Positions 24,795-35,802 of a stretch of DNA of 64,000 nt are shown piece by piece. Below the pieces are notes generated by a model. The model searched no databases. It had not been told where the DNA came from and saw only the letters and a program-made list of their open reading frames with translations. How positions within the stretch are numbered: the first letter of the stretch is position 1; each line of letters begins with the position of its first letter. Made by a program: the position numbers and the translations under genes. The DNA lies in contig NZ_CP146101.1 of the NCBI RefSeq assembly GCF_037023745.1, positions 992,001 through 1,056,000 on the forward strand, read 5' to 3'. Source of the stretch: Streptomyces sp. SCSIO 30461 (GTDB lineage: Bacteria; Actinomycetota; Actinomycetes; Streptomycetales; Streptomycetaceae).

Positions 24795-25157
24795 ATGCTG
24801 ACCGCCGTCGACCACGTCCAGCTCGCCGCACCCACCGGCAGCGAGGAGGAGCTGCGCGCCTACTACGCGGATGTCCTCGGGATGACCGAGATCCCGAAGC
24901 CACCGGTGCTGGCCGCACGCGGCGGTTGCTGGTTCCAGGCGGGAGGCGTCGTGCTGCACCTCGGTATCGAGCAGGACTTCCACCCGGCCCGCAAAGCCCA
25001 CCCCGGCCTGCGTGTCACCGGGATAGAGGCATATGCCGACCGCCTCGCATCCCGCGGAGCCGAGGTCGTCTGGGACGAGAACCTCCCCGGCCACCGCCGC
25101 TTCTACTCGGAGGACCCGGTGGGCAACCGCCTGGAGTTCCTGGAGCCGCTGGCCTGA
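24795..25157 (+). CDS. VOC (glyoxalase/bleomycin-resistance) superfamily protein
   Basis: 120 residues, one vicinal-oxygen-chelate unit made of two beta-alpha-beta-beta-beta modules: 'AVDHVQLAAPTGSEEELRAY' with metal ligand His6-7 region, 'GCWFQAGGVVLHLGIEQDF', then 'HPGLRVTGIEAYADRLASRG' and 'RRFYSEDPVGNRLEFLEPL' with the terminal metal-binding Glu. A single unit must dimerise to form a site. Substrate unknown. It follows tam by 48 bp on the same strand with its own GGGGGGA ribosome site, so co-transcription with tam is possible. Confidence 0.85.
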   Translation: MLTAVDHVQLAAPTGSEEELRAYYADVLGMTEIPKPPVLAARGGCWFQAGGVVLHLGIEQDFHPARKAHPGLRVTGIEAYADRLASRGAEVVWDENLPGHRRFYSEDPVGNRLEFLEPLA

Positions 25158-25160
25158 CGG

Positions 25161-25206
25161 CCCGGTGCCCTCGGCCGGCGGGCCGCCCTCGGCCGAGGGC
25201 ACCGGG
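25161..25206. terminator. Hairpin terminator after tam-VOC
   Basis: Perfect 16-bp stem, CCCGGTGCCCTCGGCC at 25161-25176 pairing with 25191-25206, loop of 14 bases. It starts four bases after the VOC stop and lies between convergent genes. Confidence 0.8.
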
Positions 25207-25322
25207 GACCGTGACGACGCCCGCTCCCCGATCGGGTGAACGGTGCTCGAACGCCTCCGCAGGGCGGCGTCGCGGTGTCGCTTGTGCCGCAGTGGCGTCC
25301 GCGCCCAGCCTCTGAGAGGGGC

Positions 25323-25994
25323 TCAGCTCTTGCGGTGCCCTATCAGCCGCGGCTTCTGCTCAAGCCCGTCCAGACCGTGCCAGGCCAGGTTCACCAGATG
25401 CGCCGCGACCTCCGCCTTCTTGGGCTTGCGCACATCCAGCCACCACTGGCCGGTCAGCGCCACCATCCCCACCAGGGCCTGGGCGTACAGCGGCGCCAGC
25501 TTCTGGTCGAAGCCGCGGTTCTTGAACTCCATGCCCAGGATGTCCTCGACCTGCGTGGCGATATCGCTGATCAGCGAGGCGAAGGTGCCGGTCGACTGGG
25601 CGACCGGCGAATCACGCACGAGGATGCGGAATCCGTCGGTGTACGTCTCGATGTAGTCGAGCAGCGCGAACGCCGCCTGCTCCAGCAGTTCGCGCGGATG
25701 CCCCGCGGTGAGCGCCCCGGTCACCATGTCCAGGAGCTGGCGCATCTCGCGGTCCACCACCACCGCGTACAGGCCTTCCTTGCCGCCGAAGTGCTCGTAC
25801 ACCACCGGCTTGGAGACCCCGGCCTTCGCCGCGATCTCCTCCACCGACGTGCCCTCGAAGCCCCGCTCGGCGAACAGCGCCCGGCCGATGTCGAGCAGTT
25901 GCTGGCGTCGCTCCGCCCCCGTCATCCGCACCCTGCGTACTCGCCGGGGCCTGTCGCTGCTGCTACCGCCGTCAATCGCCACGTCGTCAATCAT
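25323..25994 (-). CDS. TetR-family regulator paired with desaturase
   Basis: 223 residues. The N-terminal helix-turn-helix is clear: 'RRQQLLDIGRALFAERGFEG', 'SVEEIAAKAGVSKPVVYEHF' and 'GGKEGLYAVV'. The ligand-binding half contains 'LLDYIETYTDGFRILVRDSP' and a Trp-rich end. Its ATG overlaps the TGA of the upstream desaturase (ATGA), so it is the second gene of a desaturase-tetR operon and probably controls membrane lipid unsaturation. Candidate operators lie upstream of the desaturase at 27131-27157. Confidence 0.88.
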   Translation of the reverse strand: MIDDVAIDGGSSSDRPRRVRRVRMTGAERRQQLLDIGRALFAERGFEGTSVEEIAAKAGVSKPVVYEHFGGKEGLYAVVVDREMRQLLDMVTGALTAGHPRELLEQAAFALLDYIETYTDGFRILVRDSPVAQSTGTFASLISDIATQVEDILGMEFKNRGFDQKLAPLYAQALVGMVALTGQWWLDVRKPKKAEVAAHLVNLAWHGLDGLEQKPRLIGHRKS

Positions 25995-26980
25995 GCCGTC
26001 TTCGCGGGCCGCTTCTGCCGCCGGGCGTCGATCCGGTCCGCGCTCGGCCAGCGCACGTCGTAGGCCCAGCCCGCCAGCTCGAACCAGCGGATCAGCCGGG
26101 CGCTGGAGTCGATCTGGCCGCGCATCACACCGTGCCGGGCACTCGTCGGGTCGGCGTGGTGCAGGTTGTGCCATGACTCGCCGCAGGACAGCACCGCCAG
26201 CCACCACACGTTGCCCGAGCGGTCACGGGACTTGAACGGCCGCTTGCCCACCGCGTGGCAGATCGAGTTGATCGACCAGGTGACATGGTGCAGCAGCGCC
26301 ACGCGTACCAGCGAGCCCCAGAAGAACGCGGTGAACGCGCCCCACCACGACATCGTCACCAGACCGCCGACCAGCGGCGGGATCGCCAGCGACACCATGG
26401 TCCAGAGCGCGAACTGGCGGGACACCGCCCGCAGCGCCGGGTCTTTGATCAGGTCGGGGGCGTACTTCTGCTGCGACGTCTGCTCCTGGTCGAACATCCA
26501 ACCGATATGGGCCCACCACAGGCCCTTCATCAGCGCCGGGACCGTCTCCCCGTAGCGCCACGGCGAGTGCGGGTCACCCTCGGCGTCCGAGAACCGGTGA
26601 TGCTTGCGGTGGTCGGCCACCCAGCGCACCAGCGGGCCCTCCACGGCCAGCGAACCCATCACGGCGAGCACGATCCGCAGCGGGCGCTTGGCCTTGAAGG
26701 AGCCATGGGTGAAGTAGCGGTGGAAGCCGATCGTGATGCCGTGGCAGCTGATGTAGTACATCGCCACCATCAGGCCCAGATCCAGCCAGCTCACCCCCCA
26801 GCCCCAGGCCAGCGGCACCGCCGCGAGGAGGGCGAGGAACGGCACGGTGATGAACGCCAGCAGGGCGATCTGCTCGACCGAGCGCTTCTTGTCGCCGCCG
26901 AGAGTGGCGAGTGGGAGCGCGTGGTCACCTTCTTCGTCGGGTTTCCGGGCGTCGTCGATCACATCGGGGCTTGTGGTCAT
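25991..26980 (-). CDS. Acyl-CoA/fatty-acid delta-9 desaturase
   Basis: 329 residues, integral membrane di-iron desaturase. All three histidine boxes are present: HRYFTH (~87), HRKHH (~124) and 'ESWHNLHHADP' (~257), separated by two pairs of membrane spans ('ALLAFITVPFLALLAAVPLA', 'AIPPLVGGLVTMSWWGAF'). It introduces a cis double bond into acyl chains using O2 and electrons from ferredoxin or a reductase. The ATG at 26980 follows GGGGA; the much longer frame upstream is antisense to ppc. First gene of the operon with tetR. Confidence 0.9.
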   Translation of the reverse strand: MTTSPDVIDDARKPDEEGDHALPLATLGGDKKRSVEQIALLAFITVPFLALLAAVPLAWGWGVSWLDLGLMVAMYYISCHGITIGFHRYFTHGSFKAKRPLRIVLAVMGSLAVEGPLVRWVADHRKHHRFSDAEGDPHSPWRYGETVPALMKGLWWAHIGWMFDQEQTSQQKYAPDLIKDPALRAVSRQFALWTMVSLAIPPLVGGLVTMSWWGAFTAFFWGSLVRVALLHHVTWSINSICHAVGKRPFKSRDRSGNVWWLAVLSCGESWHNLHHADPTSARHGVMRGQIDSSARLIRWFELAGWAYDVRWPSADRIDARRQKRPAKTA

Positions 26981-27304
26981 GGGGGTCCCCTGGCGGGTGA
27001 GATGTGCGAATGGTTCGTGGCTGTGACCGGCCGCGGCCTTCCGTGAGCCGTATGCGACCGTCTGCTGTCTTCTGGGCCGTCCGTGACTTCTGTGGCTGTC
27101 TGCGGCCGTCTGTGGCTGTCCGTGTCGGTCTACGGTTCCGTAACCTACGGCGTCGTAAGTATGGCAGCGTGCAGCCTCGCGGCAAGAGGGCCCTGGACAA
27201 CGACTGGAGAACGGCCACCTATCCTGGTCCCCGTCGGACAGCGCGGTCCGCAAGACTCCGGAAACCCCTCCAGACGTGCTCAAACACTGCAAGGAGCCGC
27301 ACCT
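26981..27304. promoter_or_regulatory. Divergent promoter region desaturase/ppc with repetitive desaturase leader
   Basis: 324 bp. On the minus strand the desaturase leader is purine/C-rich with repeats: the 12-nt GACAGCCACAGA occurs twice 22 nt apart within about 27070-27130. Nearer ppc are the paired palindromes listed separately. The ppc start is preceded by AAGGAG at 27291-27296. I could not assign -10 elements with confidence. Confidence 0.45.
27131..27157. promoter_or_regulatory. Tandem palindromic operators TACG-N4-CGTA
   Basis: TACGGTTCCGTA at 27131-27142 and TACGGCGTCGTA at 27146-27157 share the plan TACG-N4-CGTA, with centres 15 bp apart. The position, ~150 bp before the desaturase ATG and ~150 bp before ppc, and the linked TetR gene suggest cooperative TetR dimers. 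Confidence 0.55.
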
Positions 27305-30034
<2,730 letters not shown>

Positions 30035-30044
30035 CACCCCTACC

Positions 30045-30094
30045 GCATACGTGAGGCGGGGGTCCGGACGACCGGACCCCCGCCTCACGTATGC
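30045..30094. terminator. Very strong bidirectional terminator after ppc
   Basis: A perfect 23-bp stem (30045-30067 with 30072-30094) and a four-base loop ACGA. The stem centre is GTGAGGCGGGGGTCCGG. It separates convergent ppc and the minus-strand membrane gene. The next ~90 bp (30095-30185) carry degenerate repeats of CTCGATCAGA. Confidence 0.9.
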
Positions 30095-30179
30095 GGCTCG
30101 ATCAGACGTGCTCGATCAGACGCTCGTTCGATCACGGTGCGACGGCATCGGAGCGCGACTCGATCGGAGTGCCACTCGA

Positions 30180-30701
30180 TCAGAGCGCGAAGAATGCCCC
30201 CAGCAGCAGTGCCCCACCGGCCGCCGCAGCCCCCCAGGCGACCCGCGTCAACCGCAGCCCGCCCCCGATCACCAGCGCCGCCAACAGCAGCGCTCCGCCC
30301 AGCGGGACCCACGCGTGCAGTGCCCCCGGCCAGCCGGCACGCACGACCTCATCCGTGCCCGGCTTCACCACCACATCGAGCCGGTCGCCCCTGGCCACCG
30401 CCACCGACCGGTCGATCGTCATACCGTCAAGCGCCCCCGGAGACCCCTCCGGATCGAACGGCCCCGTGCACGTCTCCGCACCACACCGCACCACCGTCAG
30501 CGTGCCGTGCTCACGCCCCTTGGACAGCACCACATGCTGCGCCGTACCCCACGACGACCACACCCCGGCGGCCAGCAGCAGCACCGCCACCAGCACCGTG
30601 GCGGCACGGCGGCCATGCTCCACCATCCGGCCGGACGGCCTACGCCTCCGCTCCTGCTTACGCCTCCGAGACGCCGGCTTCCGGGACGACTTCCGCTCCA
30701 T
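30180..30701 (-). CDS. Small membrane protein with two spans (DUF3592-like)
   Basis: 173 residues. A highly basic N-terminal tail (Lys/Arg-rich, ~1-32) precedes a membrane span (~37-55), an extracytoplasmic domain of ~65 residues with two Cys ('VVRCGAETCTG') that could form a disulphide, and two closely spaced hydrophobic segments at the C-terminus (~118-170). The pattern of a beta-rich domain between spans resembles DUF3592-type proteins, but the match is by shape only. Start taken at the ATG at 30701. No function known. Confidence 0.65.
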   Translation of the reverse strand: MERKSSRKPASRRRKQERRRRPSGRMVEHGRRAATVLVAVLLLAAGVWSSWGTAQHVVLSKGREHGTLTVVRCGAETCTGPFDPEGSPGALDGMTIDRSVAVARGDRLDVVVKPGTDEVVRAGWPGALHAWVPLGGALLLAALVIGGGLRLTRVAWGAAAAGGALLLGAFFAL

Positions 30702-30766
30702 GGAGCGCGATCCTTCGGTACCCGCCCGCACCAGGTCAACCTCCGGCCGGTGCTATGAGTCGCTTG

Positions 30767-31372
30767 TCAGGAGTTGTACGTGCCCTGCGCCCGCTCCAGG
30801 CCCTCCGACACCAGACACTCCACCGAGTCCGCCGCCCGGTCCACGAAGTAGCCCAGCTCCTTCCGCTCGGTCGACGAGAAATCCTTCAGCACGAAGTCCG
30901 CCACCTGCATCCGTCCCGGCGGACGCCCGATACCGAACCGCACCCGGTGGTAGTCGGCGCCCATCGCCTTCGTCATCGACTTCAGCCCGTTGTGGCCGTT
31001 GTCCCCACCACCGAGCTTCAGCCGCAGCACCCCGAAGTCGATGTCCAGCTCGTCGTGCACGGCCACGATGTGGTCCACCGGGATCTTGTAGAAGTCCCGC
31101 AGCGCCGCCACCGGGCCGCCCGACAGGTTCATGTACGACATCGGCTTCGCCAGGATCACCCGGCGGTTCGCCGGACCCGGAGGACCGATCCGTCCCTCCA
31201 GCACCTGCGCCTGAGCCTTCGTCGCCCGCTTGAACTTCCCGCCCATCCGCTCGGCGAGCAGATCGGCCACCATGAACCCCACATTGTGGCGGTTGCCCGC
31301 GTAGTCCGGCCCGGGATTGCCGAGCCCGACGACCAGCCAGGGAGCCGCCGCGTCCGTCGTCATCTGCTGCAT
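30767..31372 (-). CDS. pth: Peptidyl-tRNA hydrolase
   Basis: 201 residues. It releases peptides from peptidyl-tRNA that has dropped off the ribosome. '[20 protein letters not shown]' contains the catalytic His and Asn, '[12 protein letters not shown]' and 'HDELDIDFG' (catalytic Asp) follow, and '[13 protein letters not shown]' is the tRNA-acceptor loop. The start is either the ATG at 31372 or the one three codons in (31363); AAGGAG sits closer than ideal to the first. Lies 80 bp after rplY on the same strand with a GC hairpin (31389-31424) in between. Confidence 0.94.
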   Translation of the reverse strand: MQQMTTDAAAPWLVVGLGNPGPDYAGNRHNVGFMVADLLAERMGGKFKRATKAQAQVLEGRIGPPGPANRRVILAKPMSYMNLSGGPVAALRDFYKIPVDHIVAVHDELDIDFGVLRLKLGGGDNGHNGLKSMTKAMGADYHRVRFGIGRPPGRMQVADFVLKDFSSTERKELGYFVDRAADSVECLVSEGLERAQGTYNS

Positions 31373-31388
31373 GTCTCCTTCATAGCGG

Positions 31389-31424
31389 CACCGCCCCCCG
31401 CGCCGGACGGCACGGGGGGCGGTG
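31389..31424. terminator. Hairpin between rplY and pth
   Basis: Perfect 12-bp stem CACCGCCCCCCG (31389-31400) with 31413-31424. It could attenuate rplY read-through into pth. No U-tract follows on the minus strand. Confidence 0.5.
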
Positions 31425-31452
31425 ACAGAAAAAAGCAGGGAACAGGGCCCGC

Positions 31453-32064
31453 TCAGCCCTCGGCGCCCTCAGCGGGAGCGGCCTCGGCCTCCGCGGCCTC
31501 CTCGCCCTCGGCAGCCGGCTCCTCCGCCTGCGCGGCCAGAACCTGAAGGACCACAGCGTCCTCGTCGACGGCCAGGGTGACACCCTTGGGCAGCTCGACA
31601 TCCTTCGCCACGACGGAGGCACCGGCCTCCAGGCCCTCGACGGACACCGTGAACGACTCGGGGATGTGGGTCGCCTCGGCCTCGACCGGCAGCGCGTTCA
31701 GCACGTGCTCCAGCAGGTTGCCACCCGGAGCCAGCTCGCCCTCGGCGTGCACCGGCACCTCGACGGTGACCTTCTCGCCGCGCTTCACCAGCAGCAGGTC
31801 GACGTGCTCCAGGAAGCCCTTCAGCGGGTCACGCTGCGCGGCCTTCGGGATCGCCAGCTCCTTCTTGCCCTCGATGTCCAGCGCCAGCAGGACGTTCGGG
31901 GTACGCAGCGCCATCAGCAGCTCGTGACCCGGCAGCGTGACGTGGATCGGGTCCGAACCGTGGCCGTACAGAACGCCGGGGACCTTGTCCTCGCGACGGA
32001 TGCGGCGGGCAGCGCCCTTGCCGAACTCGCTGCGGACCTCGGCGGTGATCTTCACCTCGGACAT
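31453..32064 (-). CDS. rplY: Ribosomal protein bL25, long CTC form
   Basis: 203 residues, the general-stress CTC form of L25 that binds 5S rRNA. The N-terminal L25 domain ('[20 protein letters not shown]', '[20 protein letters not shown]') is followed by the beta-rich TL5-type C-terminal domain ('[20 protein letters not shown]', 'LPKGVTL') and an acidic Ala/Glu tail. The ATG at 32064 has GAGGAG at 5-6 bases; a longer frame to 32103 lacks this. Pairing with pth is conserved in bacteria. Confidence 0.94.
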   Translation of the reverse strand: MSEVKITAEVRSEFGKGAARRIRREDKVPGVLYGHGSDPIHVTLPGHELLMALRTPNVLLALDIEGKKELAIPKAAQRDPLKGFLEHVDLLLVKRGEKVTVEVPVHAEGELAPGGNLLEHVLNALPVEAEATHIPESFTVSVEGLEAGASVVAKDVELPKGVTLAVDEDAVVLQVLAAQAEEPAAEGEEAAEAEAAPAEGAEG

Positions 32065-32179
32065 ATGCACTCCTCGTAAGCGGTGACGAAACGGAACAGT
32101 CACCCGGCCACGACTGGCCTGCTACGAAGAGCGCGTCGATAACGGACCGCCGTACATACGCCTACAGGCGTACGAGTAC

Positions 32180-32226
32180 GGCCTCCCTCGCCGAGCAACC
32201 TGTGCAGTCTACTCGGCGGGGAGGCC
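32180..32226. terminator. Hairpin between prs and rplY
   Basis: GGCCTCCC-t-CGCCGAG pairs with CTCGGCGGGGAGGCC across a 16-base loop (one bulged base). It separates the two minus-strand genes, so rplY probably has its own promoter in 32065-32180. Confidence 0.65.
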
Positions 32227-32264
32227 GCCCCGGAAATCGATCTAGCGCAGTGACCCCTCGGTCC

Positions 32265-33239
32265 TTACTGCTCCTCGAAGAGGCTCGTCACCGAACCGTC
32301 CTCGAACACCTCACGCACGGCACTCGCGATCGTCGGAGCGATCGACAGCACCGTGATCTTGTCCAGCTCCAGATTGCCCGGATCCGGCAGCGTGTTCGTG
32401 AACACGAACTCGCTCACCTTCGAGTTCTTCAGCCGGTCGGCGGCCGGACCCGACAGCACACCGTGCGTCGCCGTCACGATCACGTCCTCGGCGCCGTGTG
32501 CGAACAGCGCGTCAGCAGCCGCACAGATCGTGCCACCCGTGTCGATCATGTCGTCGACCAGCACGCACACCCGGCCCTCGACATTGCCGACCACCTCATG
32601 GACCGTCACCTGATTCGCCACGTCCTTGTCGCGCCGCTTGTGCACGATCGCCAGCGGAGCGTCCAGACGGTCGCACCAACGGTCTGCCACCCGCACCCGG
32701 CCCGCGTCCGGAGACACGACCGTCAGCTTCGAGCGGTCGACCTTCGCGCCCACGTAGTCCGCCAGCAGCGGCAGTGCGAACAGATGGTCCACCGGGCCGT
32801 CGAAGAAGCCCTGGATCTGGTCCGTGTGCAGATCGATCGCGAGAATCCGGTCCGCACCCGCCGTCTTCATCAGATCCGCCACGAGCCGTGCCGAGATCGG
32901 CTCACGACCCCGGTGCTTCTTGTCCTGACGGGCGTAGCCGTAGAACGGGACGATCACGGTGATGCTCCGGGCCGAAGCCCGCTTCAGAGCATCGATCATG
33001 ATCAACTGCTCCATGATCCACTTGTTGATGGGAGCCGTGTGGCTCTGGATCAGAAAGCAATCCGCTCCACGCGCCGACTCCTGAAAACGGACGTAGATCT
33101 CACCATTGGCGAAATCGAACGCCCGGGTCGGCACCAGGCCCACACCCAACTGGTGCGCAACCTCCTCCGCCAGCTCGGGGTGGGCGCGGCCGGAGAAGAG
33201 CATCATCTTCTTCTCGCCGGTCGTCTTGATCCCGGTCAC
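32265..33239 (-). CDS. prs: Ribose-phosphate pyrophosphokinase (PRPP synthetase)
   Basis: 324 residues. Transfers pyrophosphate from ATP to ribose-5-phosphate to make PRPP for nucleotides, His and Trp. Seen: 'MMLFSGRAHPELAEEVAHQL', 'FANGEIYVRFQESARGADCF', the ATP-binding 'PFYGYARQDKKHRGREPISA', 'ILAIDLHTDQIQGFF' and the PRPP motif 'VCVLVDDMIDTGGTICAAAD'. GTG start with GGAGACA before it. It follows glmU with 150 bp between, a conserved glmU-prs pairing. Confidence 0.95.
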   Translation of the reverse strand: MTGIKTTGEKKMMLFSGRAHPELAEEVAHQLGVGLVPTRAFDFANGEIYVRFQESARGADCFLIQSHTAPINKWIMEQLIMIDALKRASARSITVIVPFYGYARQDKKHRGREPISARLVADLMKTAGADRILAIDLHTDQIQGFFDGPVDHLFALPLLADYVGAKVDRSKLTVVSPDAGRVRVADRWCDRLDAPLAIVHKRRDKDVANQVTVHEVVGNVEGRVCVLVDDMIDTGGTICAAADALFAHGAEDVIVTATHGVLSGPAADRLKNSKVSEFVFTNTLPDPGNLELDKITVLSIAPTIASAVREVFEDGSVTSLFEEQ

Positions 33240-33389
33240 AGCACTGTCTCCTCAGCCGTGTCGCTCTGGTGCTGATCCGCCCGTCCCTGCAAACGGCGAG
33301 CCAGCCAGGGGGTGTGCACCCAAGGGGCATCCCCAGGCCCCCTACATGCACGTATCACGGTACGCCGAGAACGGCGCGCCTGTTTCCGG

Positions 33390-34838
33390 TCAGCCTTCGT
33401 CGCTGAACTGACGGCCCGCCTCGGCAGCCGCCTGCGCTGCAGCGCTCCCGGGCCGCTTGCGGGCGACCCAACCCTCGATATTCCGCTGCTGGCCACGGGC
33501 CACGGCCAGCGAACCCGGGGGCACATCCTTGGTGATCACCGAGCCGGCGGCGGTGTACGCACCGTCCCCCACTGTGACAGGGGCAACAAACATGTTGTCC
33601 GAACCCGTCTTGCAATGTGAACCGATCGTCGTGTGATGCTTCGACTCGCCGTCGTAGTTCACGAACACACTCGCCGCGCCGATGTTCGTGAAATCGCCGA
33701 TCGTCGCATCACCCACGTACGACAGATGCGGAACCTTCGTCCCCTCGCCGATCGACGCGTTCTTCATCTCCACATACGTACCGGCCTTCGCCCGCACACC
33801 CAAGCGCGTACCCGGACGCAGATACGCGAACGGCCCCACCGACGCGCCCTCACCGATCACAGCCGACTCCGCCACCGTGTTGTCCACGCGTGCGCCGCTG
33901 CCCACCGTCGTGTCCCTCAACCGGGTGTTCGGACCCACCTCGGCATCCCCACAGATATGCGTGGCACCCAGAAGCTGCGTACCCGGATGAACCACCGCGT
34001 CAGGCTCGAACGTCACCGAGACGTCCACCAGCACCGACGACGGATCGACCACCGTCACACCCGCCAGCATCGCCCGCTCCAGCAGCCGCCGATTCAGCAG
34101 CCCACGAGCCTCAGTCAACTGCAGACGGTTGTTGATCCCCAGGATCTCCCGGTGATCACCCGCCACCGACGCACCCACCCGGTGCCCCGCCTCACGAAGA
34201 ATGCCCAGCACATCGGTGAGGTACTCCTCGCCCTGCACATTGTCCGTACGCACCTTGCCCAGCGCGTCCGCCAGCAACTGGCCGTCGAACGCGAACACCC
34301 CGGAATTGATCTCCAGGATCGCGCGCTCCGCGTCACTCGCGTCCTTGTGCTCCACGATCGCCGTCACCGCACCCGACGCGGCGTCACGTACGATCCGGCC
34401 GTACCCGGTGGCATCCGGCACCTCGGCGGACAGCACCGTCACCGCATTGCCGTCCGCGGCATGCGTCGCGACCAGCGCGCCGAGCGTCTCACCGGACAGC
34501 AGTGGAGTGTCACCGCAGACGACCACCACGGTCCCCTGGGGTGCGTGCCCCAACTCACCGAGCGCCATCCGCACCGCGTGGCCGGTGCCGTTCTGCTCCG
34601 CCTGGTAGGCCGTCCGCGTACCCGGGAAATGCGCCGACAGGTGCTCCTTGACCTGCTCGCTCGCGTGGCCGACCACGACGACGAGATCCTGCGGGTCCAG
34701 CTCGCGGGCGGCGGAGACGACATGCCCGACGAGCGAACGCCCGGCGATGTCATGGAGGACCTTGGGGGTCTTCGACTTCATGCGGGTGCCCTCACCCGCT
34801 GCGAGGACGACGACGGCTGCCGGGCGGTTGGCGCTCAC
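33390..34838 (-). CDS. glmU: Bifunctional UDP-N-acetylglucosamine pyrophosphorylase / glucosamine-1-phosphate acetyltransferase
   Basis: 482 residues. Makes UDP-GlcNAc for peptidoglycan in two steps. The N-terminal uridyltransferase has 'VVLAAGEGTRMKSKTPKVLH' and 'VVCGDTPLLSGETL'; a linker leads to a left-handed beta-helix of hexapeptide repeats ('VGPFAYLRPGTRLG', 'GTYVEMKNASIGEGTKVPHL') with the acetyltransferase residues 'YVGDATIG' and 'NYDGESKHHTTIG'. The start is the codon before 'SANRPAAVVVL'. The C-terminus has a basic Ala-rich tail common in actinobacteria. Confidence 0.96.
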   Translation of the reverse strand: MSANRPAAVVVLAAGEGTRMKSKTPKVLHDIAGRSLVGHVVSAARELDPQDLVVVVGHASEQVKEHLSAHFPGTRTAYQAEQNGTGHAVRMALGELGHAPQGTVVVVCGDTPLLSGETLGALVATHAADGNAVTVLSAEVPDATGYGRIVRDAASGAVTAIVEHKDASDAERAILEINSGVFAFDGQLLADALGKVRTDNVQGEEYLTDVLGILREAGHRVGASVAGDHREILGINNRLQLTEARGLLNRRLLERAMLAGVTVVDPSSVLVDVSVTFEPDAVVHPGTQLLGATHICGDAEVGPNTRLRDTTVGSGARVDNTVAESAVIGEGASVGPFAYLRPGTRLGVRAKAGTYVEMKNASIGEGTKVPHLSYVGDATIGDFTNIGAASVFVNYDGESKHHTTIGSHCKTGSDNMFVAPVTVGDGAYTAAGSVITKDVPPGSLAVARGQQRNIEGWVARKRPGSAAAQAAAEAGRQFSDEG

Positions 34839-34900
34839 GGGAATGCCCTTCGGCTTCAGGTGGTGGACACCCGAAGGATACCGGGGGGTTTCAGGGGTGA

Positions 34901-34945
34901 AATGAGGGCGGGTCCTGACCGAAGAGGTCAGGACCCGCCCTCATT
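34901..34945. terminator. Terminator between tRNA-Gln and glmU
   Basis: Perfect 20-bp stem, 34901-34920 with 34926-34945, loop GAAGA. It lies just downstream (minus strand) of tRNA-Gln, ending its transcript before glmU. Confidence 0.85.
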
Positions 34946-34953
34946 GTCTGGCG

Positions 34954-35024
34954 CTCCCAGGGAAGGAATCGAACCCTCATTCAATGGACCAAAACCATTT
35001 GTCCTGCCATTAGACGACCTGGGA
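34954..35024 (-). tRNA. tRNA-Gln (anticodon TTG)
   Basis: Minus strand. The acceptor stem TCCCAGG/CCTGGGA, D arm, anticodon loop TTTTGGT (anticodon TTG, flanked by ATGG/CCAT), and T arm GAGGGTTCGATTCCTTC are all recognisable, 71 nt with discriminator G and no encoded CCA. Confidence 0.93.
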
Positions 35025-35035
35025 TGGTTAACGCC

Positions 35036-35648
35036 TTATGTCCGAATTCCTTGATCGGACTCCGGCTTGCCAGCCCCCACTATGCCGTACCAAGCCCCTT
35101 CTGTGCGACGGTAGAGCGTGGCGCTGTCCTTCACGTAGACGGTGAGGCAGCCGTGGTAGGCGGCTCCGGTGTTCTTGCGTCGCGTTTCCGGCCAGGAACA
35201 GTTCGCGGTCGGTCATCGTGCCGACGTCATTGCGGGCTTCGCGCTTGGTCTCCTGGCGTGCCTCGTCCTGGGCGGTACGCAGATGGGCGAGTCCGGCCTG
35301 CATCAAGGCGAGCCGCTCCTCGTCGGTGTAGCGCGGTACCGGTTTCGGCAGGTCCCTCACCCACAGGGAGATCGAGCTCTTCGGGCAGCCGAGTCGCTCC
35401 TGGATCTGGTCGCAGGTCATGCCCTGGCGGCGCAGCTCGCGTGCCTTGTCGCGCAGGTCGTCCTTGGCGTTGGGGCGTTTGGCCCAGTCGGGGGGCGGTT
35501 CGCCTTTGACGAGTCTGTTGAGGATGTCGTTGTTGTCGATGTGGAGTCGGTCGCGGATCTGGCGAAGGCTGAGGCCCTCGCGGCGCAGTGCGATGGCCTG
35601 GGCGCGTAGTCCCTCGAGGTCCGCGTATTTGCCGTTCGCGGTTGTCAT
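35036..35648 (-). pseudogene. Disrupted actinobacterial HTH protein (internal deletion and frameshift)
   Basis: The first ~155 codons read a familiar Streptomyces family: two helix-turn-helix units ('LRREGLSLRQIRDRLHIDNN' and 'LRRQGMTCDQIQERLGCPKS', 'SISLWVRDLP'), an acidic/basic helix and 'DRELFLAG', where full-length relatives continue into a GLYWAEG.. catalytic-looking domain of about 100 residues. Here that domain is gone: at ~35175 the frame changes, and another frame carries the family's C-terminus, 'KNTGAAYHGCLTVYV', 'LYRRTEGAWYGIVG', to a TAA at 35036. The first frame instead runs out to 35028 with basic junk. Lies four to twelve bases upstream of tRNA-Gln. Confidence 0.8.
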
Positions 35649-35789
35649 GGGGCCAGGTTCCGGCGGACTGCGGGATTTCGGGTCGAAGATGTAATCGATT
35701 CAGCGGTTCGAGCGGATGTGTGTTGTTGTGACCTTGTTCGATTGCATTGTGTGCTGTTGGAGTCACGGAAATTCGGTGCGGGCTTTCCG

Positions 35790-35795
35790 TAGTCT
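35790..35795 (+). promoter_or_regulatory. -10 hexamer for leaderless histidine-kinase mRNA
   Basis: TAGTCT ending seven bases before the ATG at 35803. The ~100 bp before it are unusually AT-rich for this chromosome. Confidence 0.5.
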
Positions 35796-35802
35796 GTGAG
35801 GC

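Noticed and set aside
27048..27130. Repeat array near the desaturase
   Set aside because: Only short imperfect repeats in the 5' leader; not an array.
30095..30185. Possible CRISPR or direct repeat array (CTCGATCAGA)
   Set aside because: Copies are degenerate, irregularly spaced and have no spacers of constant length.
34954..35036. Phage attachment site at tRNA-Gln
   Set aside because: No integrase gene and no second copy of the tRNA 3' end were seen in the window.
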